DNA of 64,000 bases, from contig NZ_AP024652.1 in NCBI RefSeq assembly GCF_019977315.1, forward strand, positions 2,852,001-2,916,000, given 5' to 3'. Both the position numbers and the translations under genes were made by a program. The notes under the pieces are model-generated. The model was not told the DNA's origin. It saw nothing but the letters and a program-made list of their open reading frames with translations, and did no database searches. Origin of the DNA: Arthrobacter sp. StoSoilB22 (GTDB taxonomy: Bacteria > Actinomycetota > Actinomycetes > Actinomycetales > Micrococcaceae). Of this stretch, positions 7,591 through 17,479 are shown piece after piece. Each line of letters opens with the position of its first letter. The first letter of the stretch is position 1.

Positions 7591-8583
7591 ATGATCCAAA
7601 CCTCTGCCCGGCTCCTCCAGCTGCTGTCACTGTTGCAGGTGCGTCGGGAATGGACGGGCCCGGCACTCGCTGATCGGATGGGCGTGACCGAACGGACCGT
7701 CCGCCGCGATATCGACAAACTGCGCAATCTCGGGTATCCCATTCACGCATCCCCGGGAATCGCGGGTGGCTATCAACTTGGTGCAGGTGCGCAGCTCCCG
7801 CCTCTGCTCCTGGATGACAATGAAGCCCTGGCGGTGGCCTTGGGATTGAACTCTGTGGCTGCTGGCCCCGTAGCCGGCATTGGTGAGGCCTCCGTCCGCG
7901 CGTTGGCGAAGCTGGAACAGGTCCTGCCGTCCAGGCTGCGTCCCAAGTTCGCCATGCTGAAGGCCGCCGTCACTACCCTTCCCAGCAATGCAGGAACTGT
8001 TGATCCTCAACAACTGACCGTCGTCTCCGCCGCAATATCGGACAGACGGCAAATCTCCTTTGAGTACGTCACGTCCGGCGGCGAATCCGCACGAAGGCTG
8101 GTGGAGCCCTACAGGTTGGTGGACACCGGCCGGCGATGGTATCTGGTGGCGTGGGACGTCGAACGGGAGGACTGGAGAACCTTCCGGGCGGACCGTCTTG
8201 CTTCGCTGCCATCGGAACGCAAGAAATACACTCCACGTCCGCTGCCCGCGGAGGACCTCGCCGCCTACGTGCAGCAGTCCATCACCCGTTCGCCGTACAG
8301 GTTCGACGTCGTGGTGCGGCTCCGCGCGCCCCTGGCCGAGATTGCCGCCGTCGTAAATTCCCAGTACGCAACACTGGCGTCCGACGGACCCAAAGCCACC
8401 ATCCTGCGGTCCGGATGGGACAACCTCGCAGCCCCGGCGGCGTATCTTGCAGCACTCGATGTTGACTTCGAGATCCTCGAGCCTGCTGAATTCAAGTCCT
8501 ACGCCATGGAACTTTCGCACCGTCTCAGTGCTGCAGCCGGGACTGTGACGGACACAGCGGACGCGGGAGCCCAGCCACAGTAG
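7591..8583 (+). CDS. YafY-type HTH/WYL-domain transcriptional regulator
   Basis: A 330-residue regulator. The N-terminus is a DeoR/HTH_11-like winged helix (SARLLQLLSLLQ ... VTERTVRRDIDKLRNLGYPI), followed by a linker and a WYL domain (about residues 140-230; WYL-like RRWYLVAWDVEREDWRTF) and a C-terminal WCX extension. WYL domains in bacterial regulators bind small ligands or nucleic acid. Its stop lies 13 bases before hrpA on the same strand, so the two could be co-transcribed. The target genes cannot be told from the sequence. Confidence 0.92.
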   Translation: MIQTSARLLQLLSLLQVRREWTGPALADRMGVTERTVRRDIDKLRNLGYPIHASPGIAGGYQLGAGAQLPPLLLDDNEALAVALGLNSVAAGPVAGIGEASVRALAKLEQVLPSRLRPKFAMLKAAVTTLPSNAGTVDPQQLTVVSAAISDRRQISFEYVTSGGESARRLVEPYRLVDTGRRWYLVAWDVEREDWRTFRADRLASLPSERKKYTPRPLPAEDLAAYVQQSITRSPYRFDVVVRLRAPLAEIAAVVNSQYATLASDGPKATILRSGWDNLAAPAAYLAALDVDFEILEPAEFKSYAMELSHRLSAAAGTVTDTADAGAQPQ

Positions 8584-8596
8584 ACTGGCAGCAGCC

Positions 8597-11500
8597 ATGA
8601 CACTTCATATTTCCTACCCCGCAGAGCTGCCCGTATCCGAGCGCCGCGAGGATCTGATGGCGGCCATCTCCGCAAACCAGGTGACCATCATTGCCGGTGA
8701 GACCGGTTCGGGCAAGACCACACAGATCCCCAAAATGTGCCTCGAACTGGGCCTTGGAGACAAAGGCCTGATCGGGCATACCCAGCCACGCCGACTCGCA
8801 GCCCGGACGGTGGCCGAGCGCATCGCCTCTGAACTGGACGTAGAGATTGGCCAGGAGGTGGGCTTCCAGGTCAGGTTCACCGGTGAGGTCAGCTCATCCA
8901 CCAAGATCAAGCTGATGACTGATGGCATCCTCCTCGCCGAGATTCAGCGGGACAAACTGCTCCGGAAATACAGCACCATCATCATTGACGAAGCCCACGA
9001 GCGCAGCCTCAACATCGACTTCATCCTGGGCTACCTCAAGCGCATCCTCCCCCAGCGCCCGGACCTCAAGGTCATCATCACCTCGGCAACCATTGATCCC
9101 CAAAGGTTCGCCAGGCACTTCGGCAGTGAGGATGATCCAGCGCCGGTCATCGAAGTCTCCGGACGAACTTATCCGGTGGAGATCCGGTACCGGCCTTTGT
9201 CCCAGCCGGCCGGTGGAGAAGAAGATACCTCGGACGACGAACTCGAAGAGGACCGCGATCCCTTGGACGCTGTGTGCGACGCTGTGGACGAGCTCGCTAA
9301 GGAAGCGCCCGGGGACATCCTCATCTTCTTCTCCGGCGAGCGCGAAATCCGGGACGCCGCTGAGGCGATCAACGGCCGTATCCAAACAAACAGGCGACTT
9401 GCCGGGACGGAAGTCCTGCCGCTCTTTGCCCGTTTGAGCCTGCAGGAGCAGCACCGGGTGTTCAATCCCGGCGGAAAACGTCGCATCATCCTGGCTACCA
9501 ACGTGGCCGAGACGTCCCTGACCGTTCCCGGCATCAAGTACGTGATAGATACCGGAACCGCCCGCATCTCGCGCTATTCACACCGGACCAAAGTACAAAG
9601 GCTCCCCATCGAGCGTGTTTCCCAGGCTTCTGCCAATCAGCGCTCGGGCCGCTGTGGCCGCGTCTCGGAGGGCATTGCCATCCGTTTGTACTCCGAAGAG
9701 GACTTCGAGTCGCGTCCTTTGTTTACGGACCCGGAGATCCTCCGGACCAACCTCGCGGCCGTCATCCTGCAGATGACCGCCATGGGAGTTGCCCGCGGTC
9801 CCAAGGACGTTGAAAACTTCCCGTTTGTGGAACCACCGGACTCGCGGGCCATCAACGACGGCGTCACTCTCCTGCGCGAACTCGGCGCCTTGACCTCGCC
9901 CAAGTCCGGTAACGCGCCCGGCAACGGTCGCAGCGGCAGTGGACTGACCGCCGTCGGGCAGAAATTGGCCCAACTGCCGGTGGATCCACGGCTGGGCCGG
10001 ATGATCGTGGAGGCGGGCAAGCGGTGTTGTGTGCGCGAGGTGATGATCCTGGCGGCTGCCCTGACCATCCAGGACCCCCGGGAACGGCCGACGGACAAGC
10101 AACAGCTGGCTGCGGAGAAGCATGCTCGTTTCCGTGACGAGCTCTCGGACTTCACCGGCTTCCTCAATTTGTGGAACTACATCCAGGAAAAGCAGCGCGA
10201 GCTCTCCTCCACCCAGTTCCGCAAACTGTGCCGCAACGAGTTCATCAACTACCTGCGCGTCCGGGAGTGGCAGGACCTCTTTACCCAGCTCCGGCAAATG
10301 GCCAAACCCCTCGGCATCGCGCTGGACAATAAGCGCGAAGCAGATCCCGTGGGCAACTACGAGGGCATCCACATCAGCCTGCTCTCCGGGTTGCTGAGCC
10401 ACATCGGCCTCCTTGATGAGCGCAAGCGTGAATACGCCGGTGCCCGCGGAAGCCGTTTTGCGATCTTCCCCGGCTCAGCGCTGTTCAAGAAATCACCCAC
10501 CTTCGTGATGGCCGCTGAGCTGGTGGAGACAAGCCGCCTCTGGGCGCGCGTCGCCGCCAAGTTCGATCCCCTGTGGGCTGAACAGGTAGCCCCGGATCTG
10601 GTGAAGCGGTCCTACAGCGAACCGCATTGGTCATCACGGCAGGGCGCTGTCATGGCTCACGAGAAAGTGACGCTGTACGGCGTACCCATCATTCCCAACC
10701 GTCGCATCAACTACGGGCGCGTCGATCCCGAGTTGTCGCGCGAATTGTTCATCCGCCATGCCCTGGTGGAGGGCGAGTGGAAGACACACCATAAGTTCTT
10801 CCACCGGAACCGGGCCCTGCTCCAGGAGATCGAAGAACTCGAAACCCGCATGCGGCGCCGGGACATTCTGGTGGACGACCAGACACTCTTCGAGTTTTAT
10901 GACGCCCGCGTCGGCAAGGACGTAGTTTCCGAGAGGCACTTTGATAAGTGGTGGAAGGATGCCCGGCAGTCAGATCCCGATCTCCTGGACTTCGACCAAT
11001 CCTTACTCATGAGCGAAGACGCCGAAGCACTGGACGACTCCGCGTATCCGAAGAGCTGGCTGCACAAGGGCTTCGACCTGCCGTTGAGCTACGAGTTCCA
11101 TCCCGTGGCGCCAGGCTCGGCCCCCAACCCATCTGACGGTGTCACGGCTGAAGTCCCGGTGCTGTTCCTGAACCAACTGGACGACGCCCCGTTCCGCTGG
11201 CAAATTCCCGGGCAACGGGTGGAACTGGTCACGGCGCTGATCAAGTCACTACCCAAACAGGTACGGAAGAACTTTGTGCCTGCCCCGGACGTTGCACGGC
11301 AGGCAACCGCAGCGCTGGAAGCCGACTTTGATCCCGCCACCGACGAACTTGAGCCATCCTTGGAACTTGTTCTTCGCCGGCTCCGCGGACACGTCATTCC
11401 TCCAGGTTCGTGGAACTGGGATGCCGTACCGCCGCACCTACGGGTTAGCTTCAAGGTGGTGGACAGCAAGGGCAAGGTGCTTGACGAAGGAAAGAACCTT

Positions 11501-12544
11501 GCTGAACTCCAGGAGAAGCTGGCGCCGGCAACGCGCCGCGCCATCGCCGAATCGCTCGGCGCCACACCCGCGACGACGTCACGCGCCAAAGGCGGCAAGG
11601 GAACCGGCACGTCGGGCGCACCCAACGGTCGAACGCCAGCCCCGGGCGCAACGCCGGCAGGCGATGGAATTATTGCCGAACGCGGCGGCATCACCATGTG
11701 GGAGTTCGGCACGGTGGAGCGCCAGGTTACACGGACGGTCAAGGGCCATGCCGTCACCGGCTTCCCGGCGATAGTGGACGAAGGAAAATCCGTGGCACTG
11801 CGGGTATTTCAGACCCGGCCGGAGCAGGAAGCCGCCATGCGTGGCGGCGTCATCCGATTGCTTGCCTTGCGGATCCCGCCACCGGACCGTTACGTGCTGG
11901 AGCACCTCAGTAATACGGAGAAGCTGACGTTTAGCCAGAACCCGCATGGATCCGTGAGCGCACTCATCGCGGACTGCGCACTGGCGGCCATCGACAAACT
12001 GGTTCCGCAGGATCTGCCGTGGGACAAGAAATCGTTCGATGCGTTGTACGAGGTAGTCCGTGCAGAACTGATCGATACCGTGTTCACGGTGACGGCCGTC
12101 GTCGAACGTGTCCTGGCCAGTACCCGCCGCATCCAGAAGCAGCTGAAGTCCAACACCAGCCTGCATCTGATCAGCGCCCTCAATGACATGAAGAGCCAAC
12201 TGGAGCAGCTGGTGTTCCCGGGCTTTGTGGCACAGACGGGCTATGCGCAGCTCAGCCAACTCCCGCGGTACCTTCAGGCAATCGAGAAGCGGCTGGAAAA
12301 GCTCCCGGGCAACGTCCAGCGTGACGGCCTGAACACGGCAGTGGTACAGGCGTTGGAGGATGACTACGACGACGCCGTATCGGCTCTGCTTCCAGGGCGC
12401 GGCGCCGGCCCGGAGTTAACACGTGTGCGCTGGATGATCGAAGAACTGCGGGTGAGCCTCTTCGCGGTTGAACTTGGCACGGCCTACTCCGTGTCGGAGA
12501 AGCGAATCCGCACGGCACTGAACCAAGCACTCGCGCCGGTATAG
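8597..12544 (+). CDS. hrpA: ATP-dependent RNA helicase HrpA
   Basis: A 1315-residue DEAH-box helicase, the usual length for bacterial HrpA. Motif I is GETGSGKTTQIP (residues about 31-42), motif II DEAH (about 132-135), motif III SAT, and motif VI QRSGRCGR, followed by the HA2 and OB-fold domains and the long HrpA-specific C-terminal region (DUF3418). HrpA resolves stalled or collided ribosomes and acts on mRNA. The gene starts 13 bases after the WYL regulator and is followed by a bidirectional terminator shared with the convergent HIT gene. Confidence 0.97.
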   Translation: MTLHISYPAELPVSERREDLMAAISANQVTIIAGETGSGKTTQIPKMCLELGLGDKGLIGHTQPRRLAARTVAERIASELDVEIGQEVGFQVRFTGEVSSSTKIKLMTDGILLAEIQRDKLLRKYSTIIIDEAHERSLNIDFILGYLKRILPQRPDLKVIITSATIDPQRFARHFGSEDDPAPVIEVSGRTYPVEIRYRPLSQPAGGEEDTSDDELEEDRDPLDAVCDAVDELAKEAPGDILIFFSGEREIRDAAEAINGRIQTNRRLAGTEVLPLFARLSLQEQHRVFNPGGKRRIILATNVAETSLTVPGIKYVIDTGTARISRYSHRTKVQRLPIERVSQASANQRSGRCGRVSEGIAIRLYSEEDFESRPLFTDPEILRTNLAAVILQMTAMGVARGPKDVENFPFVEPPDSRAINDGVTLLRELGALTSPKSGNAPGNGRSGSGLTAVGQKLAQLPVDPRLGRMIVEAGKRCCVREVMILAAALTIQDPRERPTDKQQLAAEKHARFRDELSDFTGFLNLWNYIQEKQRELSSTQFRKLCRNEFINYLRVREWQDLFTQLRQMAKPLGIALDNKREADPVGNYEGIHISLLSGLLSHIGLLDERKREYAGARGSRFAIFPGSALFKKSPTFVMAAELVETSRLWARVAAKFDPLWAEQVAPDLVKRSYSEPHWSSRQGAVMAHEKVTLYGVPIIPNRRINYGRVDPELSRELFIRHALVEGEWKTHHKFFHRNRALLQEIEELETRMRRRDILVDDQTLFEFYDARVGKDVVSERHFDKWWKDARQSDPDLLDFDQSLLMSEDAEALDDSAYPKSWLHKGFDLPLSYEFHPVAPGSAPNPSDGVTAEVPVLFLNQLDDAPFRWQIPGQRVELVTALIKSLPKQVRKNFVPAPDVARQATAALEADFDPATDELEPSLELVLRRLRGHVIPPGSWNWDAVPPHLRVSFKVVDSKGKVLDEGKNLAELQEKLAPATRRAIAESLGATPATTSRAKGGKGTGTSGAPNGRTPAPGATPAGDGIIAERGGITMWEFGTVERQVTRTVKGHAVTGFPAIVDEGKSVALRVFQTRPEQEAAMRGGVIRLLALRIPPPDRYVLEHLSNTEKLTFSQNPHGSVSALIADCALAAIDKLVPQDLPWDKKSFDALYEVVRAELIDTVFTVTAVVERVLASTRRIQKQLKSNTSLHLISALNDMKSQLEQLVFPGFVAQTGYAQLSQLPRYLQAIEKRLEKLPGNVQRDGLNTAVVQALEDDYDDAVSALLPGRGAGPELTRVRWMIEELRVSLFAVELGTAYSVSEKRIRTALNQALAPV

Positions 12545-12561
12545 CCGGGCAGGCATGAGAA

Positions 12562-12594
12562 AACCCGGCGGCGCTTCACAAGCACCGCCGGGTT
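12562..12594. terminator. Bidirectional terminator between hrpA and HIT gene
   Basis: AACCCGGCGG (12562-12571) pairs perfectly with CCGCCGGGTT (12585-12594), flanked by A-rich and T-rich ends. It sits between two convergent genes. Confidence 0.85.
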
Positions 12595-12643
12595 AAATCA
12601 TGCAGGAATCAGCCCCAGGCAAAGACCGCCACCACTTGCAAAG

Positions 12644-13072
12644 TCACCCCTCGGGGACAGCTTCGCTGTGGCCCGCGTCACGTAAAGCCGCGCGCAGCTT
12701 CACGGCAGTGGCATCCATGATGGCGGGGTCCGGGTTGTGGTCCACGTTGTGAAGTTCAAAATCCGCCGTGGAATACGCCGGCCACACGTGGACGTGCAGA
12801 TGATCCACCTCGAAACCCTCCATCAACACGCCAACACGCTTGGCGTCGAACAGGGACTCCTGCACCTTGCCGATGCGCTGGGCCACGTCCATGACCTTGG
12901 CCAGCAATTCCGGGCTGGCTTGCGTCCACGAATCCACCTCTTCACGCGGCACCACCAAGGTGTGTCCTTGGGTGATGGGCGAGATGGTCAGGAACGCCAC
13001 CACGTCCTGGTCCTTCCAGACAAAGCGGCCCGGGATCTCACCGTTGATGATCTTGGTAAACAGCGTGCTCAT
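12644..13072 (-). CDS. HIT family nucleotide hydrolase
   Basis: A 142-residue histidine-triad protein. The catalytic motif HLHVHVW (HxHxH) is at about residues 92-98, and the N-terminal FTKIINGEIPGR strand is typical of Hint/HIT enzymes that hydrolyse AMP-linked substrates. Its ATG overlaps the upstream alcohol dehydrogenase stop by three bases, so it is the promoter-distal gene of a three-gene minus-strand run (sulfurtransferase, dehydrogenase, HIT). Confidence 0.94.
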   Translation of the reverse strand: MSTLFTKIINGEIPGRFVWKDQDVVAFLTISPITQGHTLVVPREEVDSWTQASPELLAKVMDVAQRIGKVQESLFDAKRVGVLMEGFEVDHLHVHVWPAYSTADFELHNVDHNPDPAIMDATAVKLRAALRDAGHSEAVPEG

Positions 13073-14217
13073 GCGTCTGCCCTTTCCGATGGTTCCTGAA
13101 GTGTTGCTGTGTCCAGAACGAAACGGTACTTCACGTCTCCGGCCACCATGCGGTCATAAGCTTCGTTGAGTTGCCCGGCCGCCACCACTTCGATGTCGCT
13201 CACTACGCCGTGTTCGGCACAGAAGTCCAGCATTTCCTGCGTCTCCTCAATGCCACCAATCAACGAACCTGCGTAGGCGAGCCTCCGGCGGATGAGCAAC
13301 CCGGGGCTGACCGGTGGCATGTCATCGGCGGGAAGGCCCAGCTGGAAGAGGGCCCCGTCCAGGCGAAGGGTCCGGAAGTACGGGTTGAGATCGTGCGGGG
13401 CTGCAACGGTGTCGATGATCACGTCAATGCTCCGGTTGGCTGCCTCCATGGCATCGGCGTCCTTGGACAGGACCACATGGTCCGCGCCCAGCTCCCGTGC
13501 GGCCTCGAACTTGGATTCGGAGGTGGTGAATACCGTTACTTCAGCACCCATGGCCTTGGCGATCTTGACGGCCATGTGTCCCAGTCCACCCAGGCCAACA
13601 ACACCCACGGAGTCGCCTTCCTCTACCTCGAAATACCGCAGCGGCGAGTACGTGGTGATACCGGCACACAGCAGCGGAGCCGCCGCAGCCGGATCCAGCG
13701 CATCCGGGACCCGCAACACGAAACGCCTGTCCACCACCACCGAGGTTGAGTATCCACCTTGGGTGATCTCGTCACCGTGCCGCGGATCTGCAGCCCCGTA
13801 GGTGCCTACATTGCCCCGCTCGCAGTACTGTTCCAGTCCTTCGAGGCAGCTCTCGCATTCGCGGCAGGAATCCACCATGCAGCCAACGCCCACGCGGTCA
13901 CCTGGGGCGAAGTCCTGAACGGCCGCCCCAACACGGGTTACGCGGCCCACGATTTCGTGACCCGGGATCAACGGGTAGGGCGGAACCCTCCACTCACCGC
14001 GCGTTGCGTGCACATCCGAGTGGCACAGCCCGCAGAACTCAATGGCAATCTCCACGTCATCCTCTGTAGGTACGCGGCGGGCCACCGTCAGGGGTACCAA
14101 CCCACTATCCGGGGATGTGGCACCGTACGCTGCAGCCAGCGTTCCGGGGCGATCTTCACTGGTGTCCATGGTGATCGGCTTGGCAAGGGGCGGGGGCACA
14201 GGGCGTCCGGGAGTCAT
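13069..14217 (-). CDS. Zinc-dependent alcohol dehydrogenase/aldehyde reductase (YahK/Ahr type)
   Basis: A 382-residue MDR-family dehydrogenase. The catalytic zinc is expected at the Cys of CGLCHSDVH and in GHE. The structural zinc lobe is the CMVDSCRECESCLEGLEQYC region with four Cys. The Rossmann motif is VGVVGLGGLGHMAVK, with ITTYSPLRYFEV and the C-terminal GDVKYRFVLD typical of NADPH-dependent YahK/cinnamyl-alcohol-dehydrogenase-like enzymes. It therefore probably reduces a broad set of aldehydes. Its start overlaps the sulfurtransferase stop by ATGA, and its stop overlaps the HIT start. An N-terminal extension of about 16 residues before MDTSEDRP may not be translated. Confidence 0.93.
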   Translation of the reverse strand: MTPGRPVPPPLAKPITMDTSEDRPGTLAAAYGATSPDSGLVPLTVARRVPTEDDVEIAIEFCGLCHSDVHATRGEWRVPPYPLIPGHEIVGRVTRVGAAVQDFAPGDRVGVGCMVDSCRECESCLEGLEQYCERGNVGTYGAADPRHGDEITQGGYSTSVVVDRRFVLRVPDALDPAAAAPLLCAGITTYSPLRYFEVEEGDSVGVVGLGGLGHMAVKIAKAMGAEVTVFTTSESKFEAARELGADHVVLSKDADAMEAANRSIDVIIDTVAAPHDLNPYFRTLRLDGALFQLGLPADDMPPVSPGLLIRRRLAYAGSLIGGIEETQEMLDFCAEHGVVSDIEVVAAGQLNEAYDRMVAGDVKYRFVLDTATLQEPSERADA

Positions 14218-15113
14218 GCTTCGACGCTACTCCCGGCAGCCCTGCTTGTGCCACTTGGTCCGGCGGCGTGCTGTTCAAACGGCGCACTGCCCACGGCAAC
14301 GTCATGGGCAGGATTGTTGGACCATTGCGAAAACGAGCCCGGATACAGCGCAGCCCGGTATCCAGCGATTTCCAAGGCAGCCACCTCGTGGGAGGCCGTG
14401 ACCCCGGACCCGCAATAGACAGCCACCTTGGACGACGGCTCCAGACCCAGCTCCTCAAAGCGCCGGCGTAGCTCCTCTGCCGGAAGGAACGTGCCATCAG
14501 CGGCGACATTCCCCGTGGTGGGCGCGCTCACGGCGCCCGGAATGTGCCCGGCCTTGGGATCGATGGGTTCCACCTCACCGCGGTACCGCTCCCCTGACCG
14601 GGCGTCCAGCAAAACACCGTTGCGGTGCCACTGCCCCGCGTCATGCTCAGTGATCGCCGGCATGCGGCCCTCACCCAAAGTGACATTTCCGACGGCGGGT
14701 CGCACCTCACCGAATTCCACCGGGTGCCCTGCCGCGCGCCAGGCGGCCAGGCCGCCGTCGAGCAGGTACACAGAGTCAAAGCCCGCATTCCGCAACATCC
14801 ACCAAACGCGTGCCGCGGCCATGCTGCCACTGTTGTCATACGCCACCACGGTGTCGCCGTCGCTGATGCCCCACGAGCGCGCGGATTCCTGAAAGCGCTC
14901 ACGGGTTGGCAGAGGATGGCGGCCTTGCCGGGGCTGTGCGTGATCGGCCAGCTCTGTGGGGAGATCCACGAACACCGCGCCAGGAAGATGACCGGCCGTG
15001 TATTCGTCGTGTCCATCAGTACGGCCCAGGACCCAGCGGACGTCCAGAAGTGCAGTGCGTTTCCCGGACTCGAGGCGCGCGTGCAGTTCCGACGCGCTGA
15101 TCAGCGTGGCCAT
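14214..15113 (-). CDS. sseA: Thiosulfate/3-mercaptopyruvate sulfurtransferase (two rhodanese domains)
   Basis: A 299-residue tandem rhodanese. The N-terminal domain (about residues 5-125) is inactive-type, with VAYDNSGSMAA in place of the Cys loop. The C-terminal domain carries the active loop VAVYCGSGVTASHEV with nucleophile Cys. The CGSGVTA loop is the 3-mercaptopyruvate/thiosulfate type. The start is ATG 15113, because GAAGGAG stands 7 bases before it; an upstream in-frame start (15290) adds 59 residues of unconserved sequence. It is the first gene of the minus-strand run, divergent from a Cds1-like cysteine desulfhydrase 71 bp away, so both sulfane-sulfur enzymes may share a control region. 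Confidence 0.94.
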   Translation of the reverse strand: MATLISASELHARLESGKRTALLDVRWVLGRTDGHDEYTAGHLPGAVFVDLPTELADHAQPRQGRHPLPTRERFQESARSWGISDGDTVVAYDNSGSMAAARVWWMLRNAGFDSVYLLDGGLAAWRAAGHPVEFGEVRPAVGNVTLGEGRMPAITEHDAGQWHRNGVLLDARSGERYRGEVEPIDPKAGHIPGAVSAPTTGNVAADGTFLPAEELRRRFEELGLEPSSKVAVYCGSGVTASHEVAALEIAGYRAALYPGSFSQWSNNPAHDVAVGSAPFEQHAAGPSGTSRAAGSSVEA

Positions 15114-15184
15114 AAGTTCTCCTTCGTTCCTGCGGCATGGACCCCTTTGCTTCCGGCGCCCGGATTCCAGCCTAGGCTTATCCG

Positions 15185-16267
15185 GTGAGCAATTCGTGTA
15201 TTCAGGACAGGGCATGGGCCAACGAGGCCATCCGTAAAATCGAGGCTGAGAACAACCGCTCGGCCGACACCCACCTTTATGCCGTCCCACTCCCGGACCA
15301 CTGGGGAGTCAACCTGTACCTTAAGGACGAGTCGACCCACAGATCGGGCAGCCTCAAGCACCGCTTGGCCAGGTCACTTTTCCTATACGGCCTGGTCAAC
15401 GGCTGGATCACCGAAGGCACTACCATCGTCGAAGCCTCAAGCGGGAGCACCGCGGTGTCCGAGGCATACTTTGCCCGGCTCATCGGGCTACCGTTCATCG
15501 CGGTCATGACCAAGACCACCAGCCCGGAGAAGATCGCCCTGATCGAGGATTTCGGCGGCGCATGCCTGCTGGTTGACCATGCTTCGGAGGTCTACGCCGT
15601 TGCGGAAGAGACCGCAAAGACCTCGGGTGGTTACTACATGGATCAATTCACCTACGCCGAACGGGCAACGGATTGGCGCGGCAACAACAACATCGCGGAA
15701 TCGATTTTTGAACAGCTCTCCTTGGAAGAACACCCGATTCCGGAATGGATTGTGGTGGGTGCAGGCACCGGCGGTACCAGCGCCACCATTGGCCGCTACC
15801 TCCGATACAACCGCTATGACACCCGGCTGGCCGTCGTGGACCCCGAAAACTCGGCTTTCTTCCCGGCCTGGCGCGACGGAAACGCGGCCGCGGCAACAGG
15901 CCTTCCGTCCAGGATCGAGGGCATCGGCCGGCCGCGGTCAGAGCCCAGCTTCGTCCCGGCAGTCATCGACCACATGATCCAAGTGCCTGATGCTGCCTCG
16001 GTAGCCGCCATGCGGCACTTACGGAAACTCACCGGCCTGCACGCAGGACCATCCACAGGGACAAATCTTTGGGGCGTCTGGCAGTTGGTGGCCGCGATGG
16101 TGGCCGAGGGCCGGCAAGGCAGCATCGTGTCTCTCATGTGCGACGCCGGCGACCGTTACGCGGGTAGTTACAACGACGCCGGGTGGCTGGCCGCGCACGG
16201 CCTGGACCCCGCACCGCATGAAGCAGTTCTGGAACGCTTTCACGACACCGGGGTGTGGCCCGCCTAG
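15185..16267 (+). CDS. cds1: PLP-dependent cysteine desulfhydrase, Cds1-like
   Basis: A 360-residue fold-type II PLP enzyme beginning at GTG 15185. The region [21 protein letters not shown] holds the PLP lysine (SLKHR). The [14 protein letters not shown] segment is the phosphate-binding glycine loop, and [10 protein letters not shown] is the substrate loop. It matches the mycobacterial L-cysteine desulfhydrase Cds1 type, which releases H2S and pyruvate, better than CysK or CBS: the chain lacks a CBS tail and the lysine context is SLKHR. The stop overlaps the convergent MBL-fold gene by four bases. The gene symbol is by family resemblance only. Confidence 0.82.
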   Translation: MSNSCIQDRAWANEAIRKIEAENNRSADTHLYAVPLPDHWGVNLYLKDESTHRSGSLKHRLARSLFLYGLVNGWITEGTTIVEASSGSTAVSEAYFARLIGLPFIAVMTKTTSPEKIALIEDFGGACLLVDHASEVYAVAEETAKTSGGYYMDQFTYAERATDWRGNNNIAESIFEQLSLEEHPIPEWIVVGAGTGGTSATIGRYLRYNRYDTRLAVVDPENSAFFPAWRDGNAAAATGLPSRIEGIGRPRSEPSFVPAVIDHMIQVPDAASVAAMRHLRKLTGLHAGPSTGTNLWGVWQLVAAMVAEGRQGSIVSLMCDAGDRYAGSYNDAGWLAAHGLDPAPHEAVLERFHDTGVWPA

Positions 16268-16917
16268 ACCTCCACCGACTCCTTCGGGGCAAGACGCCTG
16301 TAGGTGGTTCCGTAGCGGGCGCCGATCCGGGTGACATGGCCCTCTACGATCCCCCGGCCCAGTTCGTTGAGCAGGGCGTCGTGGACCGGAAAAGCCTGGG
16401 GAGCACGGACGGAGATGACGAAGTCCACTACCTCGCCCACTTTGGACCACGGAGCATGGAGGGGAACCAAAAGGGTCTGGACATTGATTCCATCGGGGAC
16501 TACGAACGAATCGCCGGGGTGAAAGACGTTGTCATCCACCAGATAGCCAATATTCGCCACCACCGGGATCTGAGCGTGGATGACAGCGTGCTGGCCACCA
16601 AAAGTCCGGATGCTGAACCCTGCCGCTTCGAAGCCAGAACCGGCCTCCACGGCATACACGCGATCGGCCACATCCCCGCTTTCCTTCAAAGCAGCAGCCA
16701 CCCCGGCCGGCGCATGGACCTCCAGCGCAGTGTTGCTGCGCAGGGCTGCTGTCACTGCCGCTTGGTCGATGTGGTCATTGTGTTCGTGGGTGACAAGTAC
16801 GGCGTGGGCTCCGCGCAGGGCTTCCTCAGACTCGGAGAAAGTCCCGGGATCAATCACCAGGACCTTTCCTTCCTTCTCCAACCGGACACAAGCGTGGGTG
16901 TACTTGGTGAGCTTCAT
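16264..16917 (-). CDS. Metallo-beta-lactamase-fold hydrolase (UlaG/YtkL-like)
   Basis: A 217-residue single-domain MBL-fold protein. It starts [25 protein letters not shown], has the metal motif THEHNDHID (HxHxDH), a second His in GGQHAVIH, and FHPGDSF with the bridging Asp. This is the UPF0173/UlaG-like group, usually hydrolysing cyclic or phosphodiester substrates, but the substrate cannot be assigned. Its stop overlaps the convergent cds1 stop. The start faces zur, 94 bp away, on the other strand. Confidence 0.9.
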   Translation of the reverse strand: MKLTKYTHACVRLEKEGKVLVIDPGTFSESEEALRGAHAVLVTHEHNDHIDQAAVTAALRSNTALEVHAPAGVAAALKESGDVADRVYAVEAGSGFEAAGFSIRTFGGQHAVIHAQIPVVANIGYLVDDNVFHPGDSFVVPDGINVQTLLVPLHAPWSKVGEVVDFVISVRAPQAFPVHDALLNELGRGIVEGHVTRIGARYGTTYRRLAPKESVEV

Positions 16918-17011
16918 GGAGACAGCCTATGGGCGCCCACTGACAGTTTCCAAGCCTCCCCTACTGGTAAAATTGGGCTTTGCCAACATCCCCAGGGAAG
17001 TGAGTCTTTCA

Positions 17012-17479
17012 ATGCCACAGGGCACCAATTCGGCCACGACCGGCAACGCAGCGCCGGCCACCAGCGGTGTCAGGGAGCAGCGCGTCACCAAGCAGCGCTT
17101 GGCCGTCAGCGCCGCCCTGGACGAATTGGATGACTTCGTGAGCACTCAAGAGCTTTACCGGCTGCTGCAGAACAAAGGCATCTCCGTGTCGCTTGCCACG
17201 GCCTACCGGATTCTGCAGTCCCTGGCCGACGACGGCCTCATTGATGTCCTTCGAAACGGCGACGGTGAAGCCGTCTACCGGCGCTGCGCGGTCACCGGAC
17301 ACCACCACCACCTGCTCTGCCGCAACTGCGGTAAGGCAGAAGAAGTGGAGGCACCCGCCGTCGAGACCTGGGCTGCCCGGACGGCAACTGAACACGGCTT
17401 CACCGAGGTTGCCCACACAGTGGAAATCTTCGGGTTGTGCCCCGAATGCACAGCCAAAAAGGCAGCCGGCAAGCTTTAG
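17012..17479 (+). CDS. zur: Fur-family regulator, probably Zur
   Basis: A 155-residue Fur-family repressor. The winged-helix part is REQRVTKQRLAVSAALDEL ... LATAYRILQSLADDGLIDVL. The metal part has TGHHHHLLCRNCGKAEEV and a second CPEC pair, matching the Zn(Cys)4 and regulatory His/Cys sites of Zur/Fur. Zur is favoured over Fur by the convergent znuACB genes, whose stop (znuB) overlaps this stop by four bases. The start is ATG 17012, after GGGAAGTGAG; a longer in-frame start further up overlaps the neighbouring gene and gives no conserved residues. As repressor it would bind the 21-bp palindrome upstream of znuA. Confidence 0.9.
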   Translation: MPQGTNSATTGNAAPATSGVREQRVTKQRLAVSAALDELDDFVSTQELYRLLQNKGISVSLATAYRILQSLADDGLIDVLRNGDGEAVYRRCAVTGHHHHLLCRNCGKAEEVEAPAVETWAARTATEHGFTEVAHTVEIFGLCPECTAKKAAGKL

